A stretch of 64,000 bases of DNA. It comes from Sinomonas cellulolyticus. Its GTDB lineage: Bacteria > Actinomycetota > Actinomycetes > Actinomycetales > Micrococcaceae. Shown in pieces: positions 50,908 to 59,652 of the stretch; position 1 is the stretch's first letter; each line of letters begins with the position of its first letter. Position numbers and translations under genes: made by a program. Under the pieces are notes generated by a model that did no database searches, was not told the DNA's origin, and saw only the letters and a program-made list of their open reading frames with translations. The DNA is taken from NCBI RefSeq assembly GCF_014656475.1, contig NZ_BNCM01000006.1, positions 186,001 to 250,000 on the forward strand, given 5' to 3'.

Positions 50908-51761
50908 GCACCCAGGAGCACATCTTCGACGCCGTGGGCCCGAGGGGCCGGCGTGCCATCCGCGTCGTGACCGTGCTCAGCATCGTCGCGATCGTGGCCA
51001 TTGCCGTCCTCGTGGTGCTGCGCTTCGGGCAGGCCGGGCAGCTGGCCGCGGACCGGTGGGCCGAGTTCACCCAGTGGCCCTACATCCAGTTCCTCCTCGC
51101 AGGTCTGGGCAACACCGCCCTTGCGGCGGCGGCATCTGCCCTGTTCGCCATCCCCACAGCGCTACTCATGGCCCTGGCCCGCACATCCCACCGGGCCTGG
51201 CTGCGGATCCCCGCGGTGGCGTACGTCGAGTTCTTCCGCTCGGTGCCGCTGCTGCTCGTCGTGTACGTCTTCGTGAGCGGGCTGCCCACGTACGGGATCA
51301 ACCCGGACATCTTCTGGAAGCTCGTCATACCGATCGCGCTGTGCAGCTCGGCGGTGATGGCAGAGATCTTCCGCGCCGGCATCCTCGCGCTCCCTGCGGG
51401 CCAGGTCGAGGCGGCCCTGAGCATCGGGCTCCAGCACTCGCAGGCCACCCGCTACGTGGTGCTGCCGCAGGCGGTGCGGATCGTCGTGCCCTCCATGGTG
51501 GCCCAGCTCGTGGTGCTCCTGAAGGACACGACCCTCGGCTACGCCGTGAGCTACCCCGAGCTGATGAAGACGGCGAACAACCTCACCGCCTACACGAGCC
51601 ACCTCATCCAGACCTTCCTCGTCATCGCCGCGGTCTACGTGGTCAGCAACATCCTCATCTCGCACTTCGCGCGGTACCTCGAGCGGCGGATCTCCGGCCG
51701 CACCGCGCGGACGGGACGCCGCGCCGAGGAGCAGCAGGCGACGCCGGCGACCATCGGCTGA
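50904..51761 (+). CDS. Amino-acid ABC transporter permease (GluD-like)
   Basis: A 285-residue second permease. Key features: NTALAAAASALFAIPTALLMALAR, YVEFFRSVPLLLVVYVF, and the EAA loop GQVEAALSIGLQHSQATRYVVLPQAVR. With GluC-like it forms the heterodimeric channel. The N-terminal cytosolic part and a Gln/Ala-rich tail (RRAEEQQATPATIG) are longer than in the partner. GTG at 50904 overlaps the previous stop. No ATPase gene is adjacent: the next gene is a thiol-transferase. Confidence 0.93.
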   Translation: MSTQEHIFDAVGPRGRRAIRVVTVLSIVAIVAIAVLVVLRFGQAGQLAADRWAEFTQWPYIQFLLAGLGNTALAAAASALFAIPTALLMALARTSHRAWLRIPAVAYVEFFRSVPLLLVVYVFVSGLPTYGINPDIFWKLVIPIALCSSAVMAEIFRAGILALPAGQVEAALSIGLQHSQATRYVVLPQAVRIVVPSMVAQLVVLLKDTTLGYAVSYPELMKTANNLTAYTSHLIQTFLVIAAVYVVSNILISHFARYLERRISGRTARTGRRAEEQQATPATIG

Positions 51762-51793
51762 GGCCTGTCGGAGGGCCGCGCTAGGCTGAACGC

Positions 51794-52876
51794 ATGGCTG
51801 GCAGCAACGCATTCAGCACCAAGGGCGCCTACGTGCACACGGGCGAGGAGTTCACGCGGGACACCAACTACATCGAGGACCGCATCACCCGGGACGGGAC
51901 GTTCCCTCCCGGGACTCCGGCCCCCGAGGGAGCCCAGGCGTGGGCCGCCGAGGCCGGCCGCTACCGGCTCATCGCCGCCCGGGCCTGCCCGTGGGCCAAC
52001 CGGACGGTGATCGTCCGCAGGCTGCTCGGCCTCGAGGATGCCATCTCCCTCGGCATGCCCGGCCCCACCCACGACGCCCGTTCCTGGACGTTCGACCTCG
52101 ACCCCGACGGGCACGACCCGGTCCTGGGCATCGAGCGGCTCCAGGAGGCGTACTTCCGACGGTTCCCCGACTATCCCCGCGGCATCACCGTGCCGGCCAT
52201 CGTGGAGGTGTCCAGCGGCGCCGTCGTGACCAACAACTATCCGCAGATCACCATCGACTTCGAACTCGAGTGGACCGCGTTCCACCGGGAGGGCGCCCCG
52301 GACCTCTACCCCGAGGCGCTCCGTCCGGAGATCGACGAGGTGAACGACCGGGTGTTCAAGGACGTCAACAACGGGGTGTACCGGTGCGGCTTCGCGGGCT
52401 CGCAGGCTGCCTACGACCGTGCCTACGCGCGTCTCTGGGACGCGATGGACTGGCTCGAGGATCGGCTCACCGGCCAGCGGTACCTCGTGGGGGACACCAT
52501 CACCGAGGCCGACGTGCGGCTCTTCACCACGCTTGCCCGCTTCGATCCCGTCTACCACGGCCACTTCAAGTGCAACCGCAACAAGCTCAGTGAGATGCGC
52601 GCTCTGTGGGCGTACGCACGGGACCTGTTCCAGACCCCCGGGTTCGGAGACACGATCGACTTCGTGCAGATCAAGCAGCACTACTACATCGTCCACGAGG
52701 ACATCAATCCCACGCAGATCGTGCCGGATGGTCCCGACCTCGCCAACTGGCTCACTCCCCACGGCCGCGAGGCGCTGGGCGGCCGCCCGTTCGGCGACGG
52801 CACCCCGCCAGGACCTCCGGCAGCCGGGGAACGCGTCGCGACAGGCCACAACCCGCTCTACCCGCCCGCCCCGTGA
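51794..52876 (+). CDS. Glutathionyl-/mycothiolyl-hydroquinone reductase-like (Xi-class GST)
   Basis: A 360-residue thioredoxin-fold enzyme of the PcpF/YqjG type. Seen: RYRLIAARACPWANRTVIVRRLLGLEDAISLGM with the catalytic Cys in ACPWANR, PAIVEVSSGAVVTNNYPQI, and the C-terminal helical part QRYLVGDTITEADVRLFTTLARFDPVYHGHFKCN. It removes a thiol adduct from hydroquinones. Actinobacteria lack glutathione, so the natural thiol is probably mycothiol (inference). Its stop overlaps the PuuD-like gene's GTG. Confidence 0.93.
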   Translation: MAGSNAFSTKGAYVHTGEEFTRDTNYIEDRITRDGTFPPGTPAPEGAQAWAAEAGRYRLIAARACPWANRTVIVRRLLGLEDAISLGMPGPTHDARSWTFDLDPDGHDPVLGIERLQEAYFRRFPDYPRGITVPAIVEVSSGAVVTNNYPQITIDFELEWTAFHREGAPDLYPEALRPEIDEVNDRVFKDVNNGVYRCGFAGSQAAYDRAYARLWDAMDWLEDRLTGQRYLVGDTITEADVRLFTTLARFDPVYHGHFKCNRNKLSEMRALWAYARDLFQTPGFGDTIDFVQIKQHYYIVHEDINPTQIVPDGPDLANWLTPHGREALGGRPFGDGTPPGPPAAGERVATGHNPLYPPAP

Positions 52877-53670
52877 GCGGAGACGGCGCGGAGCACCCGA
52901 TGCCGCCGCGCATCGCGGTCACCTGGGCGGACAGTGCAGCCTCGCACACGGCGGCGTTCCACGAGGAGCTGGCCGTGCTGACAGCGAACGCTGCGGCGGG
53001 CCTTGAAGCGGCGGGGGCGAGCGCCGTCGTGCTCGACTCCGCGGCGGCCGAGCTGCCGCGCGCTGAGGAGTTCGACGGCGTGCTGGTCATGGGCGGGGGC
53101 GATGTGGACCCGGCGCTGTACGGCGGCGATACAGCGCACCCGAGCATCGACGGCGTGGACCGGGGCGCGGACGACGCCGAGGTCCGGCTCGTGCGCGGTG
53201 CGCTCGCCGCGCGCCTGCCGGTCCTGGGCATCTGCCGAGGACTCCAGCTCGTCAACGTGGCGCTCGGCGGCACCCTCATCGAGGACCTGGGCCCGACGGG
53301 GATGCACGACGACCACGATGCCCCGGCAGGACCGATGCCGCTCCACGACGCGGTGATCGCGCCGGGCACGCTGCTGGCCTCCGCGCTTGGCGGCGCCGGC
53401 ACCGTCCGCGTCGTGTCCGGCCACCATCAGGCCGCCGGGCGGATCGGCGAGGGCCTCCGCGTCAGCGCCGAGGCGCCGGACGGCGTGGTCGAGGCCATCG
53501 AGTCAACCGACCCCGGCGTCTGGCTCCTCGCCGTCCAATGGCACCCCGAGGACGCCCAGACCCGCACGGCGGCTCCGGGCCAGCTCGAGGCGATCCTCGG
53601 CGCGTTCGTCACCGCGGCCGGTGAACGGGCGGAATCCCGGACTCCTCTCAGCCGGCAACGAACTCCGTGA
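52873..53670 (+). CDS. Gamma-glutamyl-gamma-aminobutyrate hydrolase-like (class I GATase, C26)
   Basis: A 265-residue peptidase C26/PuuD-type enzyme with the triad visible: Cys in LGICRGLQLVNVALGGTL, and His-Glu in AVQWHPEDAQ. The FDGVLVMGGGDVDPALYGG block is typical of PuuD. It would hydrolyse gamma-glutamyl amides, for example of GABA. GTG at 52873 overlaps the previous stop (GTGA). The last 23 bp overlap the end of the convergent alpha/beta hydrolase gene. Confidence 0.9.
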   Translation: MSGDGAEHPMPPRIAVTWADSAASHTAAFHEELAVLTANAAAGLEAAGASAVVLDSAAAELPRAEEFDGVLVMGGGDVDPALYGGDTAHPSIDGVDRGADDAEVRLVRGALAARLPVLGICRGLQLVNVALGGTLIEDLGPTGMHDDHDAPAGPMPLHDAVIAPGTLLASALGGAGTVRVVSGHHQAAGRIGEGLRVSAEAPDGVVEAIESTDPGVWLLAVQWHPEDAQTRTAAPGQLEAILGAFVTAAGERAESRTPLSRQRTP

Positions 53671-54547
53671 TCCGGGCGAGTACTCCGGCGTCGGCGAGGA
53701 TCCGCTGGTGGCCGAGGCCGCTGGTCTGAAGGAACTGCGCGTGGCCGGTGTTGGCCGCGACCAGACGGCCGGCTTCGGTGGCCGGCACGCGGCGATCACC
53801 GGTGTCGTGCACCACGAGGAGCGGAACCGCCGCCGGGAGGGGATGGCTCACCGCGGAGAAGCGCCCGTAGACGTCCGGCTCGGTGGGGAACACGCGTCGG
53901 GCGAACCGGCCCCGGAGCGCGTCCGCTGCCGGGGCCGAGAGCCCGGTCGCGGTGGCGAACGACGCGACAAGGTGGCCGGCATCGGCCATCCCCGCGACGG
54001 TTGCGACGCGACCCGCGCCGAGTCCCTCCGCGACCGCGACAAGCGTGGCGAGGGAGCCGAAAGAGTGGGCGACGACGGCCCCGAACGGCCCATGCATGCG
54101 CTCGAGCTCGCGCATCGCGCCCATGAAGTCGAGGATGAACGTGCCGCGCCCCGGGGATTCGCCGTGGGCCGGGGCGTCGAACGCGACAACGGTGAGCCCG
54201 GCGTAGCGCAGCTCCCGCACGAGCGGCGCAAACTGCGATGCGCGGCCGCCCCAGCCGTGGACGAGGAGCACCGGGCGCTCGCCGGACCCCCACCGGTACG
54301 TGACCGCGCTGCCGCCATGCCCGTGCAGGCCGGGCACGGGGACCCGCGACCAGTCGGCGGCGAGGTGGGTCTGCTCCTCGCCAGGGTTCACCGCCCGCCG
54401 AGGGCCGACGCGCATGAACAGGGGGAAGGCTGCCGCTGCGGCGACGCTGGGCGGGAGGAGCGAGATTGCACGCAGCAGCGGGGCTGCGGGAGTGCCCGGG
54501 GCCGGCAGGCGGTCGCGGCGCACGACGACGGTGGACTGGCTGAGCAT
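53648..54547 (-). CDS. Alpha/beta-hydrolase
   Basis: A 299-residue esterase/lipase-type alpha/beta hydrolase. Seen: VLLVHGWGGRASQFAPL (oxyanion region), FDAPAHGES, the nucleophile elbow VVAHSFGSLATLVA with Ser, the acid in LLVVHDTGDRRVP, and the His in TSGLGHQRIL. The N-terminal half has a short hydrophobic stretch (AAPLLRAISLLPPSVAAAAAFPLF), perhaps a membrane-associated helix. ATG at 54547 behind GGGAGG. Divergent from a TetR gene with two operator-like palindromes between, so TetR probably represses it. Confidence 0.92.
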   Translation of the reverse strand: MLSQSTVVVRRDRLPAPGTPAAPLLRAISLLPPSVAAAAAFPLFMRVGPRRAVNPGEEQTHLAADWSRVPVPGLHGHGGSAVTYRWGSGERPVLLVHGWGGRASQFAPLVRELRYAGLTVVAFDAPAHGESPGRGTFILDFMGAMRELERMHGPFGAVVAHSFGSLATLVAVAEGLGAGRVATVAGMADAGHLVASFATATGLSAPAADALRGRFARRVFPTEPDVYGRFSAVSHPLPAAVPLLVVHDTGDRRVPATEAGRLVAANTGHAQFLQTSGLGHQRILADAGVLARITEFVAG

Positions 54548-54583
54548 GGCGGCCTCCCGAGATGGGATCAGAGGAGAGCATAA

Positions 54584-54634
54584 TCTATACGGACGGTCGT
54601 TCATATTTATTTCTATACGGACGATCGTACGCTT
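54584..54634. promoter_or_regulatory. Two TetR-type operators in the divergent promoter region
   Basis: TATACGGACGGTCGTTCATA (about 54586-54605) and TATACGGACGATCGTACG (about 54614-54631) share TATACGGACG and have the palindromic core CG-N-ACGATCGT-N-CG in the second copy. The stretch is AT-rich and includes TTTATTTCTATAC. It lies 37 bp from the hydrolase start and 39 bp from the TetR start. Confidence 0.7.
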
Positions 54635-54672
54635 AACCTGACGGGGGGCAAGGGCCGGAAAGGTGGAGTGCG

Positions 54673-55338
54673 GTGGAGATCCAGGAACGCATCGATGGGC
54701 GCCGGGCCCGCGGAGAGCAGTCGCGTCGGGCCGTCTTGGTCGAGGCGGTTGACCTCGCATCGGTCGAGGGGCTCGAGGGGCTCACGATCGGGCGGCTCGC
54801 AACGGCGGTCGGGGCCAGCAAGAGCGGGGTCGGCGCGCTCTTCGGAACCAAGGAGGGCCTCCAGCTGGCGACCGTCGAGGCGGCCCGCCAGATCTTCGTG
54901 GAGCACGTGATCACCGCCGCGCGCGGCGAGCCGAGGGGCCTGAGGCGACTGTGCGCCGTCGTGCGCCTGTGGCTCGACTACTCTCGCCGCCGGGTCTTCG
55001 CGGGAGGCTGCTTCTTCCAGTCCACGGCCGTCGAGTTCGACGCCCGTCCCGGTCCGGTGCGGGACGCACTGGCGGCGGCGCTGCGGGACTGGGACTCGTA
55101 CCTCGCGCACGCGGTCCAGACCGCGATGGACCTCGGTGAGCTGCCGGGCCTGCACGACGCAGCGCAGCTCGCGTTCGAGATCGACGCCGTGTTCAACGAG
55201 GCCAACAACCGCTCGCTCCTGCTCGGTACGGACGTGCCCTACGGGCGCGCCCGGGCGGCGATCGAGGCCCGGCTCGCAGGGCTGGGGGCGGATCCGAGCG
55301 TGCTCGCCGTGCTGCCAGACGTGGGGGCGGGGGGATAG
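54673..55338 (+). CDS. TetR-family transcriptional regulator
   Basis: A 221-residue repressor with the TetR N-terminal HTH: AVLVEAVDLASVEGLEGLTIGRLATAVGASKSGVGALFGTKEGLQLATVE (key words GLTIGRLATAVGASKSGV, FGTKEGL). The C-terminal ligand part is hydrophobic and helical, with CFFQSTAVEFDARPGPVRDALA as in the TetR_C_16-like group. GTG at 54673. It faces the alpha/beta hydrolase gene across two operator copies; a 33-nt hairpin terminator follows the gene. Confidence 0.93.
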   Translation: MEIQERIDGRRARGEQSRRAVLVEAVDLASVEGLEGLTIGRLATAVGASKSGVGALFGTKEGLQLATVEAARQIFVEHVITAARGEPRGLRRLCAVVRLWLDYSRRRVFAGGCFFQSTAVEFDARPGPVRDALAAALRDWDSYLAHAVQTAMDLGELPGLHDAAQLAFEIDAVFNEANNRSLLLGTDVPYGRARAAIEARLAGLGADPSVLAVLPDVGAGG

Positions 55339-55357
55339 ATCAGCGAGAGACAGCAGA

Positions 55358-55390
55358 GTAGGGGGCTCCCCCGACGAGGGAGCCCCCTAC
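55358..55390. terminator. Terminator hairpin after the TetR gene
   Basis: GTAGGGGGCTCCC, loop CCGACGA, GGGAGCCCCCTAC: perfect 13-base arms, starting 20 bp after the TetR stop and before the permease gene. A short ACGTACG follows, not a T-run. Confidence 0.8.
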
Positions 55391-55445
55391 GTACGCCTGC
55401 AGGGCGCGCGCCGGAGCTGCTATCCCGCGTTGATATACATGCACT

Positions 55446-56723
55446 GTGACTCATCCCCAGCTTGCCCGGCGGCTCGGGCTCGCTGACGCCGTCGTGATCG
55501 GCCTCGGCTCGATGATCGGCGCCGGCGTATTCGCTGCGTTCGGGCCGGCTGCCCGTGCCGCGGGGTCGTGGCTGCTCCTTGGCCTGGCGATCGCCGCCGT
55601 CGTGGCCTACTGCAACGCCGTGGCGTCCGCGCAGCTCGCTGCGGCCTACCCGACCTCGGGCGGGACCTACGTCTACGGGCGCGAGCGGCTCGGGCCCTGG
55701 TGGGGGTTCACCGCCGGGTGGGGGTTTGTGATCGGCAAGACCGCCTCGTGCGCCGCGATGGCGCTGACCTTCGCCAGCTATGCCGTGCCGGGCGCGGAAT
55801 GGCTCCAGCGTCTCGTGGCCGTGGCCGCCGTCCTCGCGCTCGCGGCGCTCAACTATCGGGGCGTGACGCGCACCGCGCAGCTGACGCGAATCCTCGTGAC
55901 CATCACGCTCGCGGCACTGGCCGTGCTGGTGATAGGACTCTGGGCGAGCGGGCATGCGGGCCTCGGAGCCATCGCCTCCGCAGCCGGTGAGCCGGCAGGA
56001 TCCGGCGGGGTGTATGGGGTCCTGCAGGCCGCGGGGCTGCTCTTCTTCGCGTTCGCGGGATACGCGCGGATCGCGACGATGGGCGAGGAGGTCCGGAACC
56101 CGCGCACGACCATCCCGCGGGCGATCCCGCTCGCGCTGGGCATCGCCGTCGTGGTCTATGCGGTGGTGGGTGTCACGGCCCTTGCGGCCGCAGGCCCGGC
56201 TGGCCTCGCGACGTCCGCTGCGCCGCTCGCGGACGCCGTGCACACCGTCGGCCTCGACGGGCTTGGACCGGTGGTGCGTATCGGCGCGGCAGTCGCGAGC
56301 CTCGGCGCGCTGCTGGCCCTCATCGCCGGGATCGGCCGGACGAGCCTGGCCATGGCCCGTGAACGCGACCTGCCCGCCTGGCTCGGTGCGGTCCATCCCG
56401 TGCACAGGGTGCCGCAGCATGCGGAGCTGGCGCTCGCCGTCGTCGTGAGCGTGCTCGTGCTGGCCACAGACCTGCGCGGGGTCATCGGCTTCTCGTCGTT
56501 CGGGGTGCTCGTGTACTACGCGGTCGCGAACGCCTCGGCCTTCACCCAGCCCGCCGCGGACCGGCGGTGGCCGCGCTGGCTCAACGTCGTGGGCGCGCTA
56601 GGGTGCCTAGTACTCGTCGGGGCGCTCCCCTGGCAGTCGGTCGTGGCAGGCGTGGTGATGTTCGCGATCGGACTCGTGGGACGCGCCGTCGTGCTCCGGC
56701 TGCGGCGCCCAGAGGCCGCCTGA
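55446..56723 (+). CDS. APC-family amino-acid permease
   Basis: A 425-residue permease with about 12 membrane spans. The start LGLADAVVIGLGSMIGAGVFAAFGPAA contains the GSMIGAGVF signature of the APC superfamily, and TSGGTYVYGRERLGPWWGF and FFAFAGYARIATMGEEVRNP are typical. It imports amino acids or amines with protons. GTG at 55446 (MTHPQLARRL). It stands before the minus-strand aldehyde dehydrogenase and might feed the 5-aminovalerate/GABA operon; transport of such a compound is inferred only from position. Confidence 0.9.
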   Translation: MTHPQLARRLGLADAVVIGLGSMIGAGVFAAFGPAARAAGSWLLLGLAIAAVVAYCNAVASAQLAAAYPTSGGTYVYGRERLGPWWGFTAGWGFVIGKTASCAAMALTFASYAVPGAEWLQRLVAVAAVLALAALNYRGVTRTAQLTRILVTITLAALAVLVIGLWASGHAGLGAIASAAGEPAGSGGVYGVLQAAGLLFFAFAGYARIATMGEEVRNPRTTIPRAIPLALGIAVVVYAVVGVTALAAAGPAGLATSAAPLADAVHTVGLDGLGPVVRIGAAVASLGALLALIAGIGRTSLAMARERDLPAWLGAVHPVHRVPQHAELALAVVVSVLVLATDLRGVIGFSSFGVLVYYAVANASAFTQPAADRRWPRWLNVVGALGCLVLVGALPWQSVVAGVVMFAIGLVGRAVVLRLRRPEAA

Positions 56724-56753
56724 GCAGTCCGGAGCACGACGGCGCGGCCCAAC

Positions 56754-58250
56754 TCACCCGCGAAGGTACACAGTCGTGGTGTGCGTGAAGAATTCCTTTG
56801 CGGCCGCGCCCTGCTCCTTGGGGCCGTAGCCGGACTTCTTCGCCCCGCCGAACGGCACGTGCGGGTCCGCGCCGGCCGATTCGGAGTTCACGTGGAGGAT
56901 GCCGACGTCGAGCGTGTCCACCGCGTCGAGCGCCGTGGCGATGTCCCGCGTGAACAGGGCGGCGGTCAGCCCGAACTCGGAGTCCTCCGCGAGGGCGAAC
57001 GCCTCGTCGGTCGAGGCCGCGCGGCGGACCGCGAGCACCGGCCCGAAGAGTTCCTCGCGCCAGACGATGTTGGTGGAGGCGCCGGCTTCGGGGACCTCGA
57101 GGACCGTAGGCGGCACGTACGCCTCGCCGCTCGGCGCCTGCCCCCGGTAGGCCACCCCGGCGCCGTCGGCCTCTGCGGCGGCGACGGCGTCGCGCACGCC
57201 CGCAGCTGCCGACGGCGTCACGAGCGGGCCCATGTGTGTCCCGGGGTCGCTGGGGTCGCCCACGCGCCACGCGTCGAGGCGCTCCGAGAGCTTCGCGAGG
57301 AACTCGTCCGCGACTTCCTCGGCGACGATGAGCCGCGACGTCGCCGTGCACTTCTGCCCCGTCGAGCGGAACGCTCCGAACAGCACCTGCTCCGCCGCGA
57401 GGTCCAGATCCGCGTCCGCGAGCACGATCGCCGCGTTCTTCCCGCCCATCTCGCCCTGGAACGGGACGCCGCGTGAGGCGGCCTCGCCCGCGAGCATCCG
57501 GCCCACACCCGTGGAGCCGGTGAACGAGAGCCCGTCCAGGTCCGGGTGCCGCACAAGGTCAGTGCCCAGCGCGCCCGGCCCGATGACGAGGTTGAGGACC
57601 CCGGCGGGCAGCCCGCCTTCCACGAGGGCCTCCGCGAACCGCATCGCGAGCAGCGGCACGGTCGACGCCGGCTTCCACACCACCGCATTCCCGTACACGA
57701 GCGCCGGGGCGATCTTCCACGCCGGGATCGCGATGGGGAAGTTGAACGGGGTCACGATGCCGACGACGCCGAGCGGCTTGCGCGTGACGAGGATCCTCTC
57801 GCCCCGACGCGGGGAGGCGAAGTGCTCCCCGGCCGTGCGGTCGCCCTCGCCGGCGTAGTAGCGCAGGATCTGCGCCGCGCGCAGCACCTCGCCGCGGCCC
57901 TCAGCGAGGGTCTTGCCCTCCTCCCGGGCCAGTTCGAGTCCGTACTGGTCCGCGCGGGCCTCGAGCGCGGCCGCCGCTCGGGCCAGGACGGCGCCGCGCT
58001 CGTGGATCGGCGCACGGCCCCACTCCCGCTGTGCGGCGCGGGCGGCGCTCATCGCACGCACGACGTCGGCCGCGACGGCTTGGGTGCCTTCGGCCACCAC
58101 TTCCTCGGGTCGGGCAGGGTTGACCGAGGTGAGTGTCGCGCCGTCGCCCGCGACCCACTTCCCGCCGATGAGGAGGCGCAGCGCGACCGGTGCCGGCGCC
58201 GCCTGGAGGATCAGGCCGCCGTCGTGCGCGGTATCTACAGCCGCGGTCAC
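56754..58250 (-). CDS. Aldehyde dehydrogenase (probable glutarate-semialdehyde dehydrogenase)
   Basis: A 498-residue NAD(P)-dependent aldehyde dehydrogenase. Seen: GIVTPFNFPIAIPAWKIAPAL, the nucleotide-binding FTGSTGVGR, catalytic Glu in QGEMGGKNAAIVLADADLD, catalytic Cys in STGQKCTATSRLIV, and EELFGPVLAVRR near the end. In an operon with an omega-aminotransferase, a glutarate CoA-transferase and glutaryl-CoA dehydrogenase, its likely substrate is glutarate semialdehyde (succinate semialdehyde is an alternative). GTG at 58250 overlaps the previous stop. Confidence 0.9.
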   Translation of the reverse strand: MTAAVDTAHDGGLILQAAPAPVALRLLIGGKWVAGDGATLTSVNPARPEEVVAEGTQAVAADVVRAMSAARAAQREWGRAPIHERGAVLARAAAALEARADQYGLELAREEGKTLAEGRGEVLRAAQILRYYAGEGDRTAGEHFASPRRGERILVTRKPLGVVGIVTPFNFPIAIPAWKIAPALVYGNAVVWKPASTVPLLAMRFAEALVEGGLPAGVLNLVIGPGALGTDLVRHPDLDGLSFTGSTGVGRMLAGEAASRGVPFQGEMGGKNAAIVLADADLDLAAEQVLFGAFRSTGQKCTATSRLIVAEEVADEFLAKLSERLDAWRVGDPSDPGTHMGPLVTPSAAAGVRDAVAAAEADGAGVAYRGQAPSGEAYVPPTVLEVPEAGASTNIVWREELFGPVLAVRRAASTDEAFALAEDSEFGLTAALFTRDIATALDAVDTLDVGILHVNSESAGADPHVPFGGAKKSGYGPKEQGAAAKEFFTHTTTVYLRG

Positions 58251-59485
58251 CGGAAGGCCGCCTCTCCGGTGAGCTTCTGGCCGAGGATGAGGGTGTGGAC
58301 CTCGTCGGTGCCCTCGTAGGTGCGCACGGATTCGAGGTTGTTGGCGTGGCGCAGGGGCGAGTGCTCGAGTGTGATCCCGTTGCCGCCGAGGATGGTGCGG
58401 GCCTCGCGGGCGATCTCGATGGCCTCACGGCAGTTGTTGAGCTTGCCGACGGAGATCTGGTGGTGCTGGAGTTTCCCGGCGTCCTTGAGCCGTCCGAGGT
58501 GGAGGGCGAGCAGGAAGCCCTTGTTGATCTCCAGGGCCATGTCCACGAGCTTGGCCTGGGTGAGCTGGTAGCCGGCGAGCGGCCTGCCGAACTGGAGGCG
58601 CTCCTTGGAGTAGGCCAAGGCGTCCTCGAAGGCGTCCCGGGCGGCGCCCATGGAGCCCCAGATGATGCCGTAGCGGGCCTCGTTCAGGCACGAGAACGGG
58701 CCCTTGAGGCCGCCGGCGTTCGGCAGGACGGCGTCGTGGGGGAGGCGGACCTCGTCGAGCTCGATCTCGCACTGGATCGAGGCGCGCATGGAGAGCTTGG
58801 GCTCGATCGGGGTGGCCGTGTAGCCGGGAGTGGCTGTGGGGACGACGAAGCCGCGCACCCCGTCGTCCGTCATCGCCCAGATGACCGCGACCTTGGCGAC
58901 GTTGGCCAGGCCGATCCAGCGCTTCTTGCCCGAGAGGACCCAGTCCACGGTGGGGCCGGTGCCGTCGCGGCGGGCGTAGGTGGTCATCGAGCCGGGGTCG
59001 GAGCCTGCGGTCGGCTCGGTGAGGCCGAAGCAGCCGATCGCCTCCCCGGCCGCCATCTGAGGCAGCCACTCGTGCTTCTGCTCCTCGGAGCCGTGCTTGT
59101 GGATCGCGGACATCGCGAGCGAGCCCTGGACGGAGACGAAGGTACGCAGGCCGGAGTCGCCAGCCTCGAGCTCGGCGCCGGCGAGGCCGTACTCGACCGC
59201 GGAGCGGCCGGCGCAGCCGTAGCCGTGCAGGTGCATGCCGAGCAGGCCGAGGCTGGCCATCTCCGGCACGATCTCCAGCGGGAAGCGGGCCTCCTCGTAC
59301 CAGCGCGCGATGTTCGGCTTGATCTCGGCCGTCACGAATGCCCGGACGCGGTCGCGCAGGGCAACCTCCTCGTCGGTGAGGAGGGTATCGAAGGAGATGA
59401 GGTCGGCGGGGTCGGGGAGTCGCTCGGCAGAGCCGGCGGCGCTCGCGGCGGTGTCCGGGGCAGCGAGGCTGGCGGTGGCGGTCAT
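58247..59485 (-). CDS. gcdH: Glutaryl-CoA dehydrogenase
   Basis: A 412-residue acyl-CoA dehydrogenase. The glutaryl-CoA type is shown by GDSGLRTFVSVQGSLAMSAI with the Arg that binds the substrate gamma-carboxylate, HGSEEQKHEWLPQMAAGEAIGCFGLTEPTAGSDPGSM (key words CFGLTEPTAGSDP), LGGNGITLEHSPLRHANNLESVRTYEGTDEVHTLILG (catalytic Glu in TYEGTDE). It oxidises and decarboxylates glutaryl-CoA to crotonyl-CoA, passing electrons to ETF. ATG at 59485. It follows the CoA-transferase across a repeat-filled gap, and its stop overlaps the aldehyde dehydrogenase start. Confidence 0.93.
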   Translation of the reverse strand: MTATASLAAPDTAASAAGSAERLPDPADLISFDTLLTDEEVALRDRVRAFVTAEIKPNIARWYEEARFPLEIVPEMASLGLLGMHLHGYGCAGRSAVEYGLAGAELEAGDSGLRTFVSVQGSLAMSAIHKHGSEEQKHEWLPQMAAGEAIGCFGLTEPTAGSDPGSMTTYARRDGTGPTVDWVLSGKKRWIGLANVAKVAVIWAMTDDGVRGFVVPTATPGYTATPIEPKLSMRASIQCEIELDEVRLPHDAVLPNAGGLKGPFSCLNEARYGIIWGSMGAARDAFEDALAYSKERLQFGRPLAGYQLTQAKLVDMALEINKGFLLALHLGRLKDAGKLQHHQISVGKLNNCREAIEIAREARTILGGNGITLEHSPLRHANNLESVRTYEGTDEVHTLILGQKLTGEAAFR

Positions 59486-59502
59486 CGGGTGGTTCCTTTC
59501 AC

Positions 59503-59606
59503 GTTGTGGGGTCTCTGGCAGCTTGTTGTGGGGTCTTTGGCGGCCGGTTGCGGGGTCTTTGGTCGTGACCAGGGACCCCGCAACGCCCCGCCAGGGACCC
59601 CGCAAC
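59503..59606. repeat. Five 17-bp repeats (three direct, two inverted) between CoA-transferase and gcdH
   Basis: GTTGTGGGGTCTTTGGC-type units at 59503, 59525 and 59547 are followed by two inverted copies (ACCAGGGACCCCGCAAC type) at 59568-59584 and 59590-59606. Copies three and four face each other around GT and would form a stem of about 18 bp with two G.U-type mismatches, able to act as an RNA processing or terminator/attenuator signal inside the operon. Confidence 0.9.
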
Positions 59607-59652
59607 ACCGGAGGGGTGGGGGAGCCGGCGGGTGGGGGAGCCGCTGGTGCGG

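Noticed and set aside
59503..59606. CRISPR or riboswitch at the 17-bp repeats
   Set aside because: Copies are short, partly inverted and irregularly spaced; no known riboswitch core was recognised.
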